NCBI GenBank assembly: GCA_910574995.1
Contig: CAJTCS010000003.1
Location: forward strand, 62,001-126,000
Source of the DNA: Oscillospiraceae bacterium
GTDB lineage: Bacteria; Bacillota; Clostridia; Oscillospirales; Acutalibacteraceae
DNA: 64,000 bases
Direction of reading: 5' to 3'
Below, one piece after another: positions 23,818 through 33,158 of the stretch (its first letter is position 1; each line of letters begins with the position of its first letter). The notes beneath the pieces are model-generated. The model made no database searches, had not been told where the DNA came from, and saw nothing but the letters and a program-made list of their open reading frames with translations. The translations under genes and the position numbers were made by a program.

Positions 23818-25356
23818 ATGTATATTTACCTGTGGTGTTTTTTTGTGTTCGCCTTTTTGGGCTGGTGCGGCGAAGTGGCATATGCGGCCGCGCTGGAAAA
23901 GCGGTTTGTGAACCGGGGCTTTCTCAACGGCCCCCTGTGCCCTATCTATGGCCTGGGCGTGGTGGTTATAGACTTTGTCATGAGCCCTTTTGGCGGGAAC
24001 CTGGCGGTCCTTATCGTGGGCTCCATGATCCTGGGCACGGCTTTGGAGTATTTGGCCGGCTTCCTTCTGGAGAAGGTTTTCCGGCAGAAGTGGTGGGATT
24101 ACTCGGATAAACCCCACAATATCGGCGGCTATGTGTGCCTTAGCTTTTCTGTGGTGTGGGGGTTGGCGGGGGCGGCTGTAGTCCGCTTTATCATGCCCTT
24201 TGCCGGGCATCTAGCAGCCCGCATCCCCCGGCCTGTGGGCTGGATACTGCTTGCGGTGCTGTTGTCTTTGCTGGCGGCGGATTTCACCGTCACGGTGGTG
24301 TCTATTGTGGGGTTGAACCGCAAGCTGAAAAATTTGGAGTACGTTTCCAGCAAACTCCGGGCTGGGTCAGACCGGCTGGGCCAGGGCCTGTACGCCGGGG
24401 CCATGAGCGTGCAGGAGTTCGAGAAGGAATGGCAGAAGGAAGCCGCCCGCTTAAAGGCGAAATATGAGCGTGGGCTGCAGGCCAATTATCTCCACCAGCG
24501 CCTGCTAAAGGCTTTCCCCGACCTGCACTCCCTGCGGCACAATGAGGAGCTGGAGGCGCTGCGGCAGAACGTGCGCGTGTTCAGGCGTAAGTCCTCCGAG
24601 GCTATCCGCCGCCGCAACGAGAACGCGGTTGCGGTTTATGAGGAAAGGCTGCCCCAGGGCGCCGAAAAGCCTTTTGCCTTTGGCCTGTGCTACCCCAAGC
24701 TGTTCTGGATATTCATGATTGGCAATGTGGTGGGCTTTGCCCTGGAAACAGTTTATGCCCTTATCGTGCCGCCCCATCAGTTCCAGCTGCGGGTCAGCGT
24801 GGTATGCGGCCCCTTCATTTTGGTGTATGGCTTTGGCGCGGTGGCGGTAACCTTGTTCCTGTATAGGATGTATAACCAACGGGAGGTGCTCATCTTCATT
24901 GCCAGCATGTTCATTGGCGGGGCCTTTGAATACCTGTGCAGCTTTTTGCAGCAGTCTCTGTTCGGTACGGTATCCTGGGAGTACAGCGAATCGGTGCTGA
25001 ACATCAGCGGCCGCACAAACCTGATGTACGCGTTCTTTTGGGGCATCCTGGGCCTTGTTTGGGTAAAAGACCTGTACCCGTTGCTTTCCCGGGCTATCGA
25101 GCGCATCCCCAAACCGACGGGCAAGGCGTTGACTATTGGCGTCTCCGTCTTCATGGCGGTGGACGTCTTGCTGTCTGCCGGGGCGGTATACCGGCAGTCC
25201 GAACGGGTGAACAGCGTCCCGGCCCAAACCGGGGTACAAAAGTTTTTCGACCATTACTTCCCGGACGAATTTTTAGAGATCATCTATCCGGGCATGGAAT
25301 ATGTGGGCCGTCCGGATATCATCAAAAAACAGCTGCGCCTGCCCCCGGACGAATAA
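23818..25356 (+). CDS. Membrane protein with two CmpB-like (putative ABC type IV) domains
   Basis: 512 residues. The first domain (about 1-170) begins YLWCFFVFAFLGWCGEVAYA and has NRGFLNGPLCPIYGLG. A charged, coiled-coil-like middle (about 175-285) follows. A second related domain (about 290-460) has FMIGNVVGFALETVYAL and VVCGPFILVYGFGAVAV. The motif W/V-G-x-x-x-E-x-x-Y and G-P-x-x-P/L-x-Y-G-x-G occur in both halves, showing an internal duplication of the PF06541-type fold, usually found once. Function unknown; the family name implies transport, but no ATPase lies nearby. Confidence 0.75.
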   Translation: MYIYLWCFFVFAFLGWCGEVAYAAALEKRFVNRGFLNGPLCPIYGLGVVVIDFVMSPFGGNLAVLIVGSMILGTALEYLAGFLLEKVFRQKWWDYSDKPHNIGGYVCLSFSVVWGLAGAAVVRFIMPFAGHLAARIPRPVGWILLAVLLSLLAADFTVTVVSIVGLNRKLKNLEYVSSKLRAGSDRLGQGLYAGAMSVQEFEKEWQKEAARLKAKYERGLQANYLHQRLLKAFPDLHSLRHNEELEALRQNVRVFRRKSSEAIRRRNENAVAVYEERLPQGAEKPFAFGLCYPKLFWIFMIGNVVGFALETVYALIVPPHQFQLRVSVVCGPFILVYGFGAVAVTLFLYRMYNQREVLIFIASMFIGGAFEYLCSFLQQSLFGTVSWEYSESVLNISGRTNLMYAFFWGILGLVWVKDLYPLLSRAIERIPKPTGKALTIGVSVFMAVDVLLSAGAVYRQSERVNSVPAQTGVQKFFDHYFPDEFLEIIYPGMEYVGRPDIIKKQLRLPPDE

Positions 25357-25444
25357 CAGGGCAACTGCGTCTGGCGCGGCGGTACATGCGAAAGCCCCAA
25401 AGGGCAGCGCACGGTGTATGACGGCTTCTTGGAACAAGGGCTGA

Positions 25445-25483
25445 GAAGGGAGCGGCCAGGGGGGTTGCCTGGCCGCTCCCTTC
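25445..25483. terminator. Perfect 16-bp hairpin
   Basis: GAAGGGAGCGGCCAGG and CCTGGCCGCTCCCTTC form a perfect stem around a 7-nt loop, about 90 bp after the CmpB-like gene. There is no U-run on either strand, so termination is only a possibility. Confidence 0.6.
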
Positions 25484-25510
25484 TGTCGGGAAAGCGGTAT
25501 AGGATATACG

Positions 25511-25668
25511 GCCTGTTTGAAAAATCGCAAATACCATCTTTTTGTCCAAAATGGGCGGTTTCTGTGTTGGAAATCCTCGACATGCGACAGCATGTCTTGC
25601 GGTTTCCGCCTTGAAACCGCCTCGTTTTGTCTCAAAAATTCGGCGCTTCCTCTATTTTCAAACAAGCC
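25511..25668. repeat. MITE-like or structured intergenic element
   Basis: GCCTGTTTGAAAAAT at one end is answered by an imperfect inverted copy ATTTTCAAACAAGC at the other. Inside are GGCGGTTTC/GAAACCGCC arms and a perfect GACATGC-GACA-GCATGTC hairpin. No gene is visible in this stretch. Confidence 0.5.
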
Positions 25669-25709
25669 CTAGTTAACGCGGTTCAAAAGAGGTATACTGC
25701 TTTTAAACC

Positions 25710-25770
25710 GGGCGGCAAAGCCGCCCAGCTTGAAAATCGGCAGATACCGATTTTCAAGTGCGTTTACTAT
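25710..25770. repeat. Intergenic double-hairpin repeat, copy A
   Basis: GGGCGGC-AAA-GCCGCCC is followed by CTTGAAAATCGG/CCGATTTTCAAG (perfect 12-bp stem) and GTGCGTTTACTAT. Copy B at 33995-34055 matches 53 of 61 bases, and its changes in the second stem are compensatory. It lies 8 bp beyond the glnN stop. Confidence 0.75.
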
Positions 25771-25778
25771 AGCGCCGT

Positions 25779-27893
25779 TTACACACGGAACATCAGGTCG
25801 GCATAGGTGGGGAAGGGCCAGTACCCGGCGGAGACGTCCCCTTCCATTTTGTCCACGCTGGCCCGCAGGGCTTCCATGGCGGGGATGACCCTATCCTTAT
25901 AATAGGATGCCGCCGTAAGCACGTTGGGGCTGGAGGCCCGGGGGTCCAGCAGCGTCCGGTCTAAAGCTTCTACCTGGCCGAACGCCTGGTCCATCAGCCC
26001 GGAAAGCCCCTCCAGCAAGGCCGTTTCAGCCTGGCAGGGCAGCCCGGATATGGCGGCCCGTTTCGCGGTTATGGCAGAAGCCAGGCTTTGGGTATAGGCG
26101 CTTACAGCGGGCAGTATTTCCCGCCTGGCCATGCCGCTCATGGTCAGGGCCTCGATTTTCAGGGTCTTGACATATTCCTCCATGATCGTCTCATACCGGG
26201 CCTCCATCTCCGCCTCGGTATAAATCTTATGCCTGGAAAACAAGTCTATGTTTTTCTGGTCCAGGTACCGGGGCAGCGCGTCCACAGTGGTGGGCAGGTT
26301 CAAAAGCCCCCGCCGCTGGGCCTCCTCCAGCCATTCTTGGGAGTACCCGTCCCCATTGAAGATGATGCGCTTGTGTTCTTTCACGGCCTGGCGCACCAGG
26401 GCCAATACGGTAGCCTCCAGCCCGCTGGCCGACTCTAGGACTTCCGCAAATTGCCGCAGTTCCTCCGCCACAATGGTATTCAGCATGATGTTGGGGCAGG
26501 CGATGGAGATGGCGGAGCCCAAAGAGCGGAACTCGAACTTGTTCCCGGTAAAGGCAAAAGGGGAGGTGCGGTTGCGGTCGGTGGTGTCCATGTTCAGGTC
26601 TGGCAGCACGCGTACGCCGGTGTCCAGCTTTTTAGACTGGGTGCCCCCATAGGGCCTGTTTTCCTCAATGGCTTCCAAAATAGCGGTCAGCTCGTCCCCC
26701 AGGAACATGGAGATGATAGACGGGGGCGCTTCGTGCGCCCCCAGCCGGTGGTCGTTGCCCGCCGAGGCCACCGAGATGCGCAGCAGGTCCTGATACTCGT
26801 CCACGCCCTTGATGACCGCTGCCAGCAGCAGCAGGAAGACCAGGTTCTCTTCTGGCCGTTTCCCAGGGTCCAGCAGGTTTTTGCCCGTGTCGGTAGAAAG
26901 GGACCAGTTGTTGTGCTTGCCGCTGCCGTTTACCCCGGCAAAAGGCTTTTCGTGCAGCAGGCAGGCCAGGCCGTGGCGGGCGGCCACGTTTTTCATCACC
27001 TCCATGGCCAGCTGGTTGTGGTCGGTGGCGATGTTGGTGGTGCTGAAGATGGGGGCCAGCTCGTGCTGGGCGGGGGCCACCTCGTTGTGCTTGGTTTTGG
27101 CTAAAATACCCAGTTTCCACAGCTCTTCGTCCAACTCTTTCATAAAGGCCTGTACCCGCGGCTTGATGGCCCCGTAATAATGGTCTTCCAGCTCCTGCCC
27201 TTTGGGGGCCTGCGCCCCAAAAAGGGTGCGCCCGCAGAACCGTAGGTCGGCCCGCTTGTCAAAAAGGGCTTTGTCCACCAAAAAATATTCCTGTTCAGGC
27301 CCCACGGTGGTGACGACCTGTTTTACTTTGTCGTCCCCCAGAAGCCGCAAAATGCGCACCGCCTGGCGGCTGAGGCCTTCCATAGACCGCAGCAGAGGGG
27401 TTTTCTTGTCCAGCACCTCCCCGCTGTATGAGCAGAAGGCGGTAGGGATGTACAGCGACCCCCCTTTTACGAAAGCATAAGAGGTGGGGTCCCAGGCCGT
27501 GTAGCCCCGTGCCTCGAAGGTGGCCCGCAGCCCGCCGGAGGGGAACGAGGAAGCGTCCGGCTCGCCTTTTACCAGCTCTTTGCCGGAAAACTGCATAATC
27601 ACCCGGCCGTCGCTGGTGGGGGAGATGAAGCTGTCGTGCTTCTCGGCGGTAATGCCGTTTAAGGGCTGGAACCAGTGGGTATAGTGGGTGGCGCCTTGCT
27701 CCACTGCCCAGTCTTTCATGGCGGTGGCCACGGCGTTGGCCACCGCCAGGTCCAGGTCTTTCCCCTCGTCTATGGTTTTCCGCAGGGATTTGTACACATC
27801 CTTGGGCAGGCGTTCCTGCATCACGTCGTCGTTAAAGACCGAACTGCCAAACAGGGCGGGTATGCTTTTGCGGTTTTCCGAACAGGTTCCCAT
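25779..27893 (-). CDS. glnN: Glutamine synthetase type III
   Basis: 704 residues from the ATG at 27893 (AAAGGAG nine bases upstream; a second ATG at 27899 is too close to it). GSIII features are clear: [21 protein letters not shown] at the start, [11 protein letters not shown] (metal/glutamate site), [45 protein letters not shown] and [11 protein letters not shown]. It makes glutamine from glutamate and ammonia using ATP. The promoter lies at 27979-28007. The nearby intergenic repeat may serve as its 3' structure. Confidence 0.95.
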   Translation of the reverse strand: MGTCSENRKSIPALFGSSVFNDDVMQERLPKDVYKSLRKTIDEGKDLDLAVANAVATAMKDWAVEQGATHYTHWFQPLNGITAEKHDSFISPTSDGRVIMQFSGKELVKGEPDASSFPSGGLRATFEARGYTAWDPTSYAFVKGGSLYIPTAFCSYSGEVLDKKTPLLRSMEGLSRQAVRILRLLGDDKVKQVVTTVGPEQEYFLVDKALFDKRADLRFCGRTLFGAQAPKGQELEDHYYGAIKPRVQAFMKELDEELWKLGILAKTKHNEVAPAQHELAPIFSTTNIATDHNQLAMEVMKNVAARHGLACLLHEKPFAGVNGSGKHNNWSLSTDTGKNLLDPGKRPEENLVFLLLLAAVIKGVDEYQDLLRISVASAGNDHRLGAHEAPPSIISMFLGDELTAILEAIEENRPYGGTQSKKLDTGVRVLPDLNMDTTDRNRTSPFAFTGNKFEFRSLGSAISIACPNIMLNTIVAEELRQFAEVLESASGLEATVLALVRQAVKEHKRIIFNGDGYSQEWLEEAQRRGLLNLPTTVDALPRYLDQKNIDLFSRHKIYTEAEMEARYETIMEEYVKTLKIEALTMSGMARREILPAVSAYTQSLASAITAKRAAISGLPCQAETALLEGLSGLMDQAFGQVEALDRTLLDPRASSPNVLTAASYYKDRVIPAMEALRASVDKMEGDVSAGYWPFPTYADLMFRV

Positions 27894-27978
27894 AACCATC
27901 CACTCCTTTGCCGGTATGCCTATATGCCAAAGGCGCTGACGGGCATCCCCGGTCAACGCCTTTCCCAATATAGTGCTA

Positions 27979-28007
27979 ATTTTAGGCCACCTTTCCCGGT
28001 TTGTCAA
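27979..28007 (-). promoter_or_regulatory. glnN promoter
   Basis: On the minus strand TTGACA (28007-28002), 17-bp spacer, TAAAAT (27984-27979), about 80 bp before the start codon. Confidence 0.8.
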
Positions 28008-28121
28008 TCTGTTTTTAGCCTGCGCCCCTGGATTTCTGCACGTTTACCAGTTTTCATGCGCCAACTGCGAACACATTTTGACACCGCACAGGCCCAAGGG
28101 GCAGGGCTGCGGCCCTTGCCC

Positions 28122-28150
28122 TTGACTTCGCCCGCCGGCTGTGTTAAGAT
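28122..28150 (+). promoter_or_regulatory. Promoter of the nucleoside phosphorylase-proB unit
   Basis: TTGACT (28122-28127), 17-bp spacer, TAAGAT (28145-28150); it diverges from the glnN promoter. Confidence 0.7.
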
Positions 28151-28191
28151 AAACGCCTATAAAATAAGTTTATACATAAGGAGTGAAGCAC

Positions 28192-28974
28192 ATGCGCTGG
28201 TATGCCCCAGAAGACGCCACAAGCCCGGTTTTTACCCCCGAAGGCCACATCCGCCGCAAATACCCGGAAGGGCAAGAACCCCGGCTGCCGCCCAAGGCCG
28301 TGATGTTCTGCTTGGGCCGCGGGCTCCCTGTCTTGCGGGAGCGTTTTTCGACAGAGGCCCTGTTGGAAGAATTGACAGGGTTTATCACCCACACGCCTGT
28401 CCTGCAGGTATCGGGCCATGGGGGCGTGTGCTTCCTCCACGGGGGCTACGGCGCGCCCCAGGCTGCCACAACGGTGGAGAGCATTCGTACACTGGGGGTG
28501 CGGGAGATCCTGCTGGTGGGGCTGTGCGGCGTATTTGCCGCCGGTATACAGGTGGGAGACGTGCTTGTCCCTTCCAAGATCTTAAGCGAGGAGGGGACCT
28601 CCCTTCATTATAAGGAGCAGCCCGGCTTCGCCCAGGTGGGCCGGCCTGACGCTTCCGGCCGGATAGAAGGGTGGCTGTGCGGCAAAGGCTTCCGGGTGGC
28701 AGAGGCGGACACCGTCACCACCGACGCGCCCTACCGCCAGACTTTCCGCAAGGAGGCCCTTTGGCGTGAGAAGGGCTGTGTGGGCGTGGATATGGAAGCC
28801 TCTGCCGTGGCGAACCTGTGCGGGTATTACGGCATGCTGTGCACCGTGGCCCTCATGGCTTCGGACAAACACCCAGAGTATCCAGGGGACAGGCCCTGGG
28901 CCTGGGGCAGCCGGGATTTCGCGGCCATGCGCGACGATTTTATCGAGGCTTGTATTGGCTTCAGCCTGCAATAA
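28192..28974 (+). CDS. Nucleoside phosphorylase (uridine phosphorylase-like)
   Basis: 260 residues from the ATG after AAGGAGTGAAGCAC. PNP/UDP-family signs are HGGYGAPQAATTVESIRTLGVREILLVGLCG (phosphate and fold region) and GVDMEASAVANLCGYYG (the D-M-E ribose/nucleobase site). It would split nucleosides with phosphate into base and ribose-1-phosphate; base preference cannot be read. It is 13 bp upstream of proB and shares its promoter. Confidence 0.85.
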   Translation: MRWYAPEDATSPVFTPEGHIRRKYPEGQEPRLPPKAVMFCLGRGLPVLRERFSTEALLEELTGFITHTPVLQVSGHGGVCFLHGGYGAPQAATTVESIRTLGVREILLVGLCGVFAAGIQVGDVLVPSKILSEEGTSLHYKEQPGFAQVGRPDASGRIEGWLCGKGFRVAEADTVTTDAPYRQTFRKEALWREKGCVGVDMEASAVANLCGYYGMLCTVALMASDKHPEYPGDRPWAWGSRDFAAMRDDFIEACIGFSLQ

Positions 28975-28987
28975 GGAGGATGGGGAA

Positions 28988-29764
28988 ATGGGAGAAGAGA
29001 TTTGGGTTATAAAAGTGGGGACCTCTACGCTTACGTATGAGAATGGCCGGGTAAACCTGCGCCGGATGGAAGAGCTGTGCCGGGCGTTGTCCGATTTGCG
29101 CAATGCCGGGAAGCGGCTGGTGCTGGTGTCTTCCGGCGCCATAGGCGTGGGCATGGGCAAGCTGGGCCTGCAAAGCCGCCCGGCGGAGACGGAGAAGAAG
29201 CAGGCCCTGGCGGCTGTGGGCCAGTGTGAGCTTATGTTCCTTTATGACAAATTTTTCGGCGAATATAACCAGACCGTGGCCCAGGTGCTCCTTACGGCCG
29301 GGGTGGTGCATGACGACCGGGGCCGCCGGAACGTGCAGAATACCTTCCGGGAGCTGCTGGATATGGGGGCTATCCCCATTGTCAACGAAAACGACACCGT
29401 AGAGACCAGCGAGCTGGAGGGCCAGAATTTTGGCGACAACGACACGTTGTCCGCCGTGGTGGCAGGGCTGGTGGAAGCGGACTTCCTTGTCATCCTTACG
29501 GACATAGACGGCCTGTACGACCGGGACCCCCGCCGGTACCCAGACGCCAAGCGGATCCCTCGGGTGGAGGAGATCACCCCGGAAATAGAGGCATTGGCCG
29601 GGGGAGCTGGGTCAGACCGGGGCACCGGGGGCATGGCCACCAAGCTGCGGGCCGCCCGGATGGCCAAAGAAAAGGGCATCCCCTGCGCGGTGGTCTCCGG
29701 CGGGGACATGGGGAACCTGTACCGCTTGCTGGACAAAGAGCCCGTTGGCACCCTTTTTGTGTGA
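28988..29764 (+). CDS. proB: Glutamate 5-kinase
   Basis: 258 residues. IKVGTSTLT opens the amino-acid kinase fold; LVLVSSGAIGVGMGKLG, IPIVNENDTVET, FGDNDTLSAVVAGLVEADFLVILTDIDGLYD and GTGGMATKLRAA are the family blocks. It is the first step of proline synthesis. The C-terminal PUA domain of longer ProB proteins is absent, as in many Firmicutes. proA is not next to it, which is unusual. A terminator follows. Confidence 0.95.
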   Translation: MGEEIWVIKVGTSTLTYENGRVNLRRMEELCRALSDLRNAGKRLVLVSSGAIGVGMGKLGLQSRPAETEKKQALAAVGQCELMFLYDKFFGEYNQTVAQVLLTAGVVHDDRGRRNVQNTFRELLDMGAIPIVNENDTVETSELEGQNFGDNDTLSAVVAGLVEADFLVILTDIDGLYDRDPRRYPDAKRIPRVEEITPEIEALAGGAGSDRGTGGMATKLRAARMAKEKGIPCAVVSGGDMGNLYRLLDKEPVGTLFV

Positions 29765-29787
29765 TTTTTTATTTTAGGAATATTTAC

Positions 29788-29825
29788 AGGGCCCCTCCCG
29801 CGCCTTGCGGGCGGGGCTTTCCTTT
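29788..29825 (+). terminator. Terminator after proB
   Basis: GGCCCCTCCCGC pairs with GCGGGCGGGGCTTTCCTTT. Confidence 0.65.
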
Positions 29826-29909
29826 GCCTGCGGAACGCCCGTCCACACCCTTGCATACTATAGGCAGGGAGGGGCAGCCCCCCATAAGCAGAGAAAGGAG
29901 GGAGACGCC

Positions 29910-30776
29910 ATGGCAGACTATGTGGCCAAGGGCATCGATATCTCGGAATTCAACGGGGATGTGGATATTGCCGGCCTGCGGGGCAAGGTGGATTTCATTA
30001 TCATCCGCTGCGGCTACGGCAGCAACTACACCTCCCAGGACGACGCGCAGTACTATAACAATGTGCGGAAGTGCCAGGCGGCGGGCATCCCCTATGGGGT
30101 ATACTTGTACTCCTATGCCCAGAATACAGACATGGCCCGCAGCGAGGCCCAGCATACCCTGCGGCTTTTGCAGGGCAAAAAGCCCCTGTATGGCGTATGG
30201 TATGATGTGGAGGACGTATCCCTGCCCAGCGGGGAACAGCTGATAGACAACTGTGTAACCTATTGTACCGAACTGGAGAAGGCGGGCTGTTATTGCGGGA
30301 TATACGCGTCCCTTAGCTGGTGGGATTCCCGTTTGGACAGCCCGCGCCTGGACCGCTTTGACAAGTGGGTGGCCCAGTGGAACGACACCCTGGACTACCA
30401 GGGGGCGGGCATGTGGCAATATTCGGACAACGGCGTGATAAACAACAGGCGCTTCGACATGGATGTGGCTTTTAAAGATTATCCCGCCATCACCCAAGGG
30501 AAGGAGGATACAGACATGACAAAAGAGGAGGTGGCCGCCCTGGCCCGCCAGGAGGCCCAGAAGGTATACGACAAGAACGAAAAGCTGTACCCACGCATCC
30601 CAGACCTGCCCGAGTGGGCCCGGGGCCCGGTGGAGGAAGTGTACAAAAGGCTGGGGCTGGTTGGTACGGGAGGCAAGGCGGACGAAACGCGCATCGACGC
30701 CAGCCAGACGTATGTGCGCGCCCTGCTGGTCATCAATAAGGTGCTGGACCTGATGGAGGGGCAACCCAAAGCTTAG
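29910..30776 (+). CDS. GH25-family lysozyme
   Basis: 288 residues with no signal peptide. The GH25 domain covers about residues 1-195: GIDISEFNGDVDIAG with the catalytic Asp, DFIIIRCGYG, YGVWYDVED (the D-x-E pair), then CGIYASLSWW and WQYSDNGVI. The last ~90 residues (KEEVAALARQEAQKV, PEWARGPVEEVYKRLGLVG) look like a helical wall-associated module. It should cut the peptidoglycan glycan chain. Lack of a signal sequence suggests phage-type holin-dependent release or a prophage origin, but no phage genes are nearby. Confidence 0.9.
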   Translation: MADYVAKGIDISEFNGDVDIAGLRGKVDFIIIRCGYGSNYTSQDDAQYYNNVRKCQAAGIPYGVYLYSYAQNTDMARSEAQHTLRLLQGKKPLYGVWYDVEDVSLPSGEQLIDNCVTYCTELEKAGCYCGIYASLSWWDSRLDSPRLDRFDKWVAQWNDTLDYQGAGMWQYSDNGVINNRRFDMDVAFKDYPAITQGKEDTDMTKEEVAALARQEAQKVYDKNEKLYPRIPDLPEWARGPVEEVYKRLGLVGTGGKADETRIDASQTYVRALLVINKVLDLMEGQPKA

Positions 30777-30785
30777 GACAGCCAC

Positions 30786-30820
30786 GCCCTGGGGGGTACG
30801 CCCCCCAGGGTTCTTTTTTG
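30786..30820 (+). terminator. Terminator after the GH25 gene
   Basis: CCCTGGGGGG-TACG-CCCCCCAGGG followed by TTCTTTTTT. Confidence 0.92.
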
Positions 30821-30974
30821 CGGGGCTTGTTTTCCTGGGCAGGGTGTAGTAAAATGTCCATAAAGCCGGCACGCCGGGAAAAAGATGTTTGGGCATGGGC
30901 GCGGCGGGGCTTTGGACGATTTACAGATCTTTCCGTTATAAGGGAAGCGCGGGAAAAACCAGGAGGGGATAGCG

Positions 30975-32480
30975 ATGGGACAGACCGATATACATGCTGA
31001 GATCAGCAGCCTTTTACAGTATGGTGTGGAGAAGGGCCTTTTGCAGGAAGAGGACCGGGCTTATTGCGCCAACCGGCTGCTGGCCGTGCTGGGGGCTTCT
31101 TCCTTCATGCCCCAAGAGGCCGCGGGGCGGCTGGAAAGCCCGGCCGGGCCCTTGGGGCGGCTGTGCGACTGGGCCGTGGGGCGGGGCATGTTGGAGGATA
31201 CCCTGGACAGCCGGGACCAGTTTGACACCGAGCTGATGGCCTGCCTGGCCCCCAGGCCCTCTGAAGTGCGCCGGGAATTTTACCGGCTGTATGAAAAAGA
31301 CCGGGAAGCGGCCACCGGTTATTATTACGGCCTTAGCCAGGCCACCAACTACATCCGTACCGACCGGGTGAAGAAGGACCGCAGCTGGACGGCCCCCACG
31401 CCTTATGGGGACATGGTGGTCACCATCAACCTGTCCAAGCCTGAGAAAGACCCCAAGGCCATTGCCGCCGCCAAAAACGCGCCCCAGTCCGGTTATCCCA
31501 AGTGCGCCCTGTGCCGGGAGAACGAAGGCTATAAGGGCAGCGCCAACCAGGCGGCCCGGGGCAGCCACCGGCTCGTCCCGCTGCAGCTGTGCGGGGAGCC
31601 CTGGTTTTTGCAGTATTCCCCCTATGTGTATTACAACGAGCACTGCATCGTCTTCAGCGGGCAGCACCGCCCCATGCGTATCTACAGGGAGACTTTCCGC
31701 AGGCTGCTGGCCTTTGTGGAATTTTTGCCCCATTATTTCCTGGGCTCTAACGCGGACCTGCCCATCGTAGGCGGCTCTATTTTATCCCACGACCACTTCC
31801 AGGGCGGGCGGTACGAATTCCCCATGGCCAAGGCCCCCTTGCGGGAGGAAGCGCGCTTCCCCGGGTTCCCCCAGGTACAGGCGGGGGTAGTCAACTGGCC
31901 CATGTCGGTGCTCCGCCTCCGCTCGGCGGACCAGGAAGCCCTGGTGGAACTGGCGGACCGGGTCTTAGGGAAATGGCGCGGCTGGTCGGACGCAAGCGCG
32001 GGCATCCTGGCCTATACAGGGGATACCCCCCACAACACCATTACCCCTATCGCCCGCCGCCGGGGCGGGGACTTCGAACTGGACCTGGTGCTGCGGAACA
32101 ACCGCACCACCCCAGAGCATCCCCTGGGCCTGTTCCACCCTCACAGCCAATACCACCATGTGAAAAAAGAGAACATTGGCCTTATCGAGGTCATGGGTTT
32201 GGCGATTTTGCCCCCCCGCTTGCTGGGGGAGGTAGAGCTGCTGAAACAGGCTTTGTCCAACCCCGCCCAGGCCCCGGCCGTCTTGGCCCGGCCAGAGATG
32301 GAAAAGCACCGGGCCTGGTATGAGGGGCTGCGCGGCAAGGGCGTAACAGCCGAAAACGCCCAGACGGCGGTAGAACACGACGTGGGCCGCATCTTCCAAG
32401 AGATTTTGGGCAACGCCGGGGTATATAAGGACGACGGCCCGGGCCGGGAGGCCTTCCGGCGGTTCCTGGAGGCTGTATGA
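30975..32480 (+). CDS. galT: UDP-glucose--hexose-1-phosphate uridylyltransferase, class II
   Basis: 501 residues, the length of Gram-positive class II GalT. Key parts are CALCRENEGYKGS, YYNEHCIVFSGQHRPM, GGSILSHDHFQGG (the catalytic H-x-H region) and GLFHPHSQYHHVKKENIGLIEVMG. It exchanges galactose-1-phosphate and UDP-glucose in the Leloir pathway. galK and galE are not adjacent. The ATG has AGGAGGGG upstream, and the stop overlaps the next gene (ATGA). Confidence 0.95.
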   Translation: MGQTDIHAEISSLLQYGVEKGLLQEEDRAYCANRLLAVLGASSFMPQEAAGRLESPAGPLGRLCDWAVGRGMLEDTLDSRDQFDTELMACLAPRPSEVRREFYRLYEKDREAATGYYYGLSQATNYIRTDRVKKDRSWTAPTPYGDMVVTINLSKPEKDPKAIAAAKNAPQSGYPKCALCRENEGYKGSANQAARGSHRLVPLQLCGEPWFLQYSPYVYYNEHCIVFSGQHRPMRIYRETFRRLLAFVEFLPHYFLGSNADLPIVGGSILSHDHFQGGRYEFPMAKAPLREEARFPGFPQVQAGVVNWPMSVLRLRSADQEALVELADRVLGKWRGWSDASAGILAYTGDTPHNTITPIARRRGGDFELDLVLRNNRTTPEHPLGLFHPHSQYHHVKKENIGLIEVMGLAILPPRLLGEVELLKQALSNPAQAPAVLARPEMEKHRAWYEGLRGKGVTAENAQTAVEHDVGRIFQEILGNAGVYKDDGPGREAFRRFLEAV

Positions 32481-33157
32481 GGACGGAGGGGGTAGGCGCG
32501 CCCTGCCTGGGGGAGCGCCTGCTGTTTTGGCTGTTCCCGGCCCGGTGCCTGGGCTGCGGCGAGGCGGTGGGGCCCCAGGGGTTTTTCTGCCCTTCCTGCG
32601 GGGCGGCCCTGCCCCGCGCCTGCCGCCGGCGGTTTTCCCTGCCTGGCACGGGCCAAACGTTAGAGGCGCTTGCCCCCATGCCCTATGCCGGGGGCTGCCG
32701 CAGAACCCTGCACCGGTATAAGTTCCAGGGCGAACGGGGCCTGGCCGGGCAAATGGGCCGGCTGCTGGCGGCCACGGCGTTAGGGTATGGCGTGGGTTTC
32801 CAGGGGGCGGCCTATGTCCCCCTGTCCCGGGCCGGGAAACGGCGCCGGGGTTATGACCAAAGCCGGCTGCTGGCCAAAAGCCTGGCCAAGGCCTTGGGCA
32901 TCCCTTTGCTGGACATATTGGAGAAAGCCCGGGAGACGGAGATCCAGCACAGCCTGGGCCGGGCGGCGCGCCTGGAAAACGTGAAGGGGGCCTACCGCGC
33001 CAAGGGGGGCGCGGAGGGCAAGGACGTGCTGTTGGTAGACGACATTGTTACGACCGGGGCCACGCTGTGCCAATGCGCCGGGGCCCTGTACCAGGCAGGG
33101 GCAAAGAGGGTATATGGGCTGTGCGCGGCCAGCGCGGGCAGGGGGCAGGAGGCGTAA
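32477..33157 (+). CDS. ComF-family phosphoribosyltransferase-like protein
   Basis: 226 residues. An N-terminal four-cysteine zinc motif (CLGCGEAV, CPSCGAAL) is followed by the PRT domain with YVPLSRAGKRRRGYDQSRLLAKSLAKALG and the PRPP loop VLLVDDIVTTGATL. ComF proteins take part in DNA uptake in competent bacteria, though many have unknown roles. It overlaps galT by 4 bp and is followed at once by tcdA. Confidence 0.9.
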   Translation: MRTEGVGAPCLGERLLFWLFPARCLGCGEAVGPQGFFCPSCGAALPRACRRRFSLPGTGQTLEALAPMPYAGGCRRTLHRYKFQGERGLAGQMGRLLAATALGYGVGFQGAAYVPLSRAGKRRRGYDQSRLLAKSLAKALGIPLLDILEKARETEIQHSLGRAARLENVKGAYRAKGGAEGKDVLLVDDIVTTGATLCQCAGALYQAGAKRVYGLCAASAGRGQEA

Positions 33158-33158
33158 C

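Noticed and set aside
23662-24210. 182-codon minus-strand frame before the CmpB-like gene
   Set aside because: Antisense shadow; composition and content do not suggest a protein.
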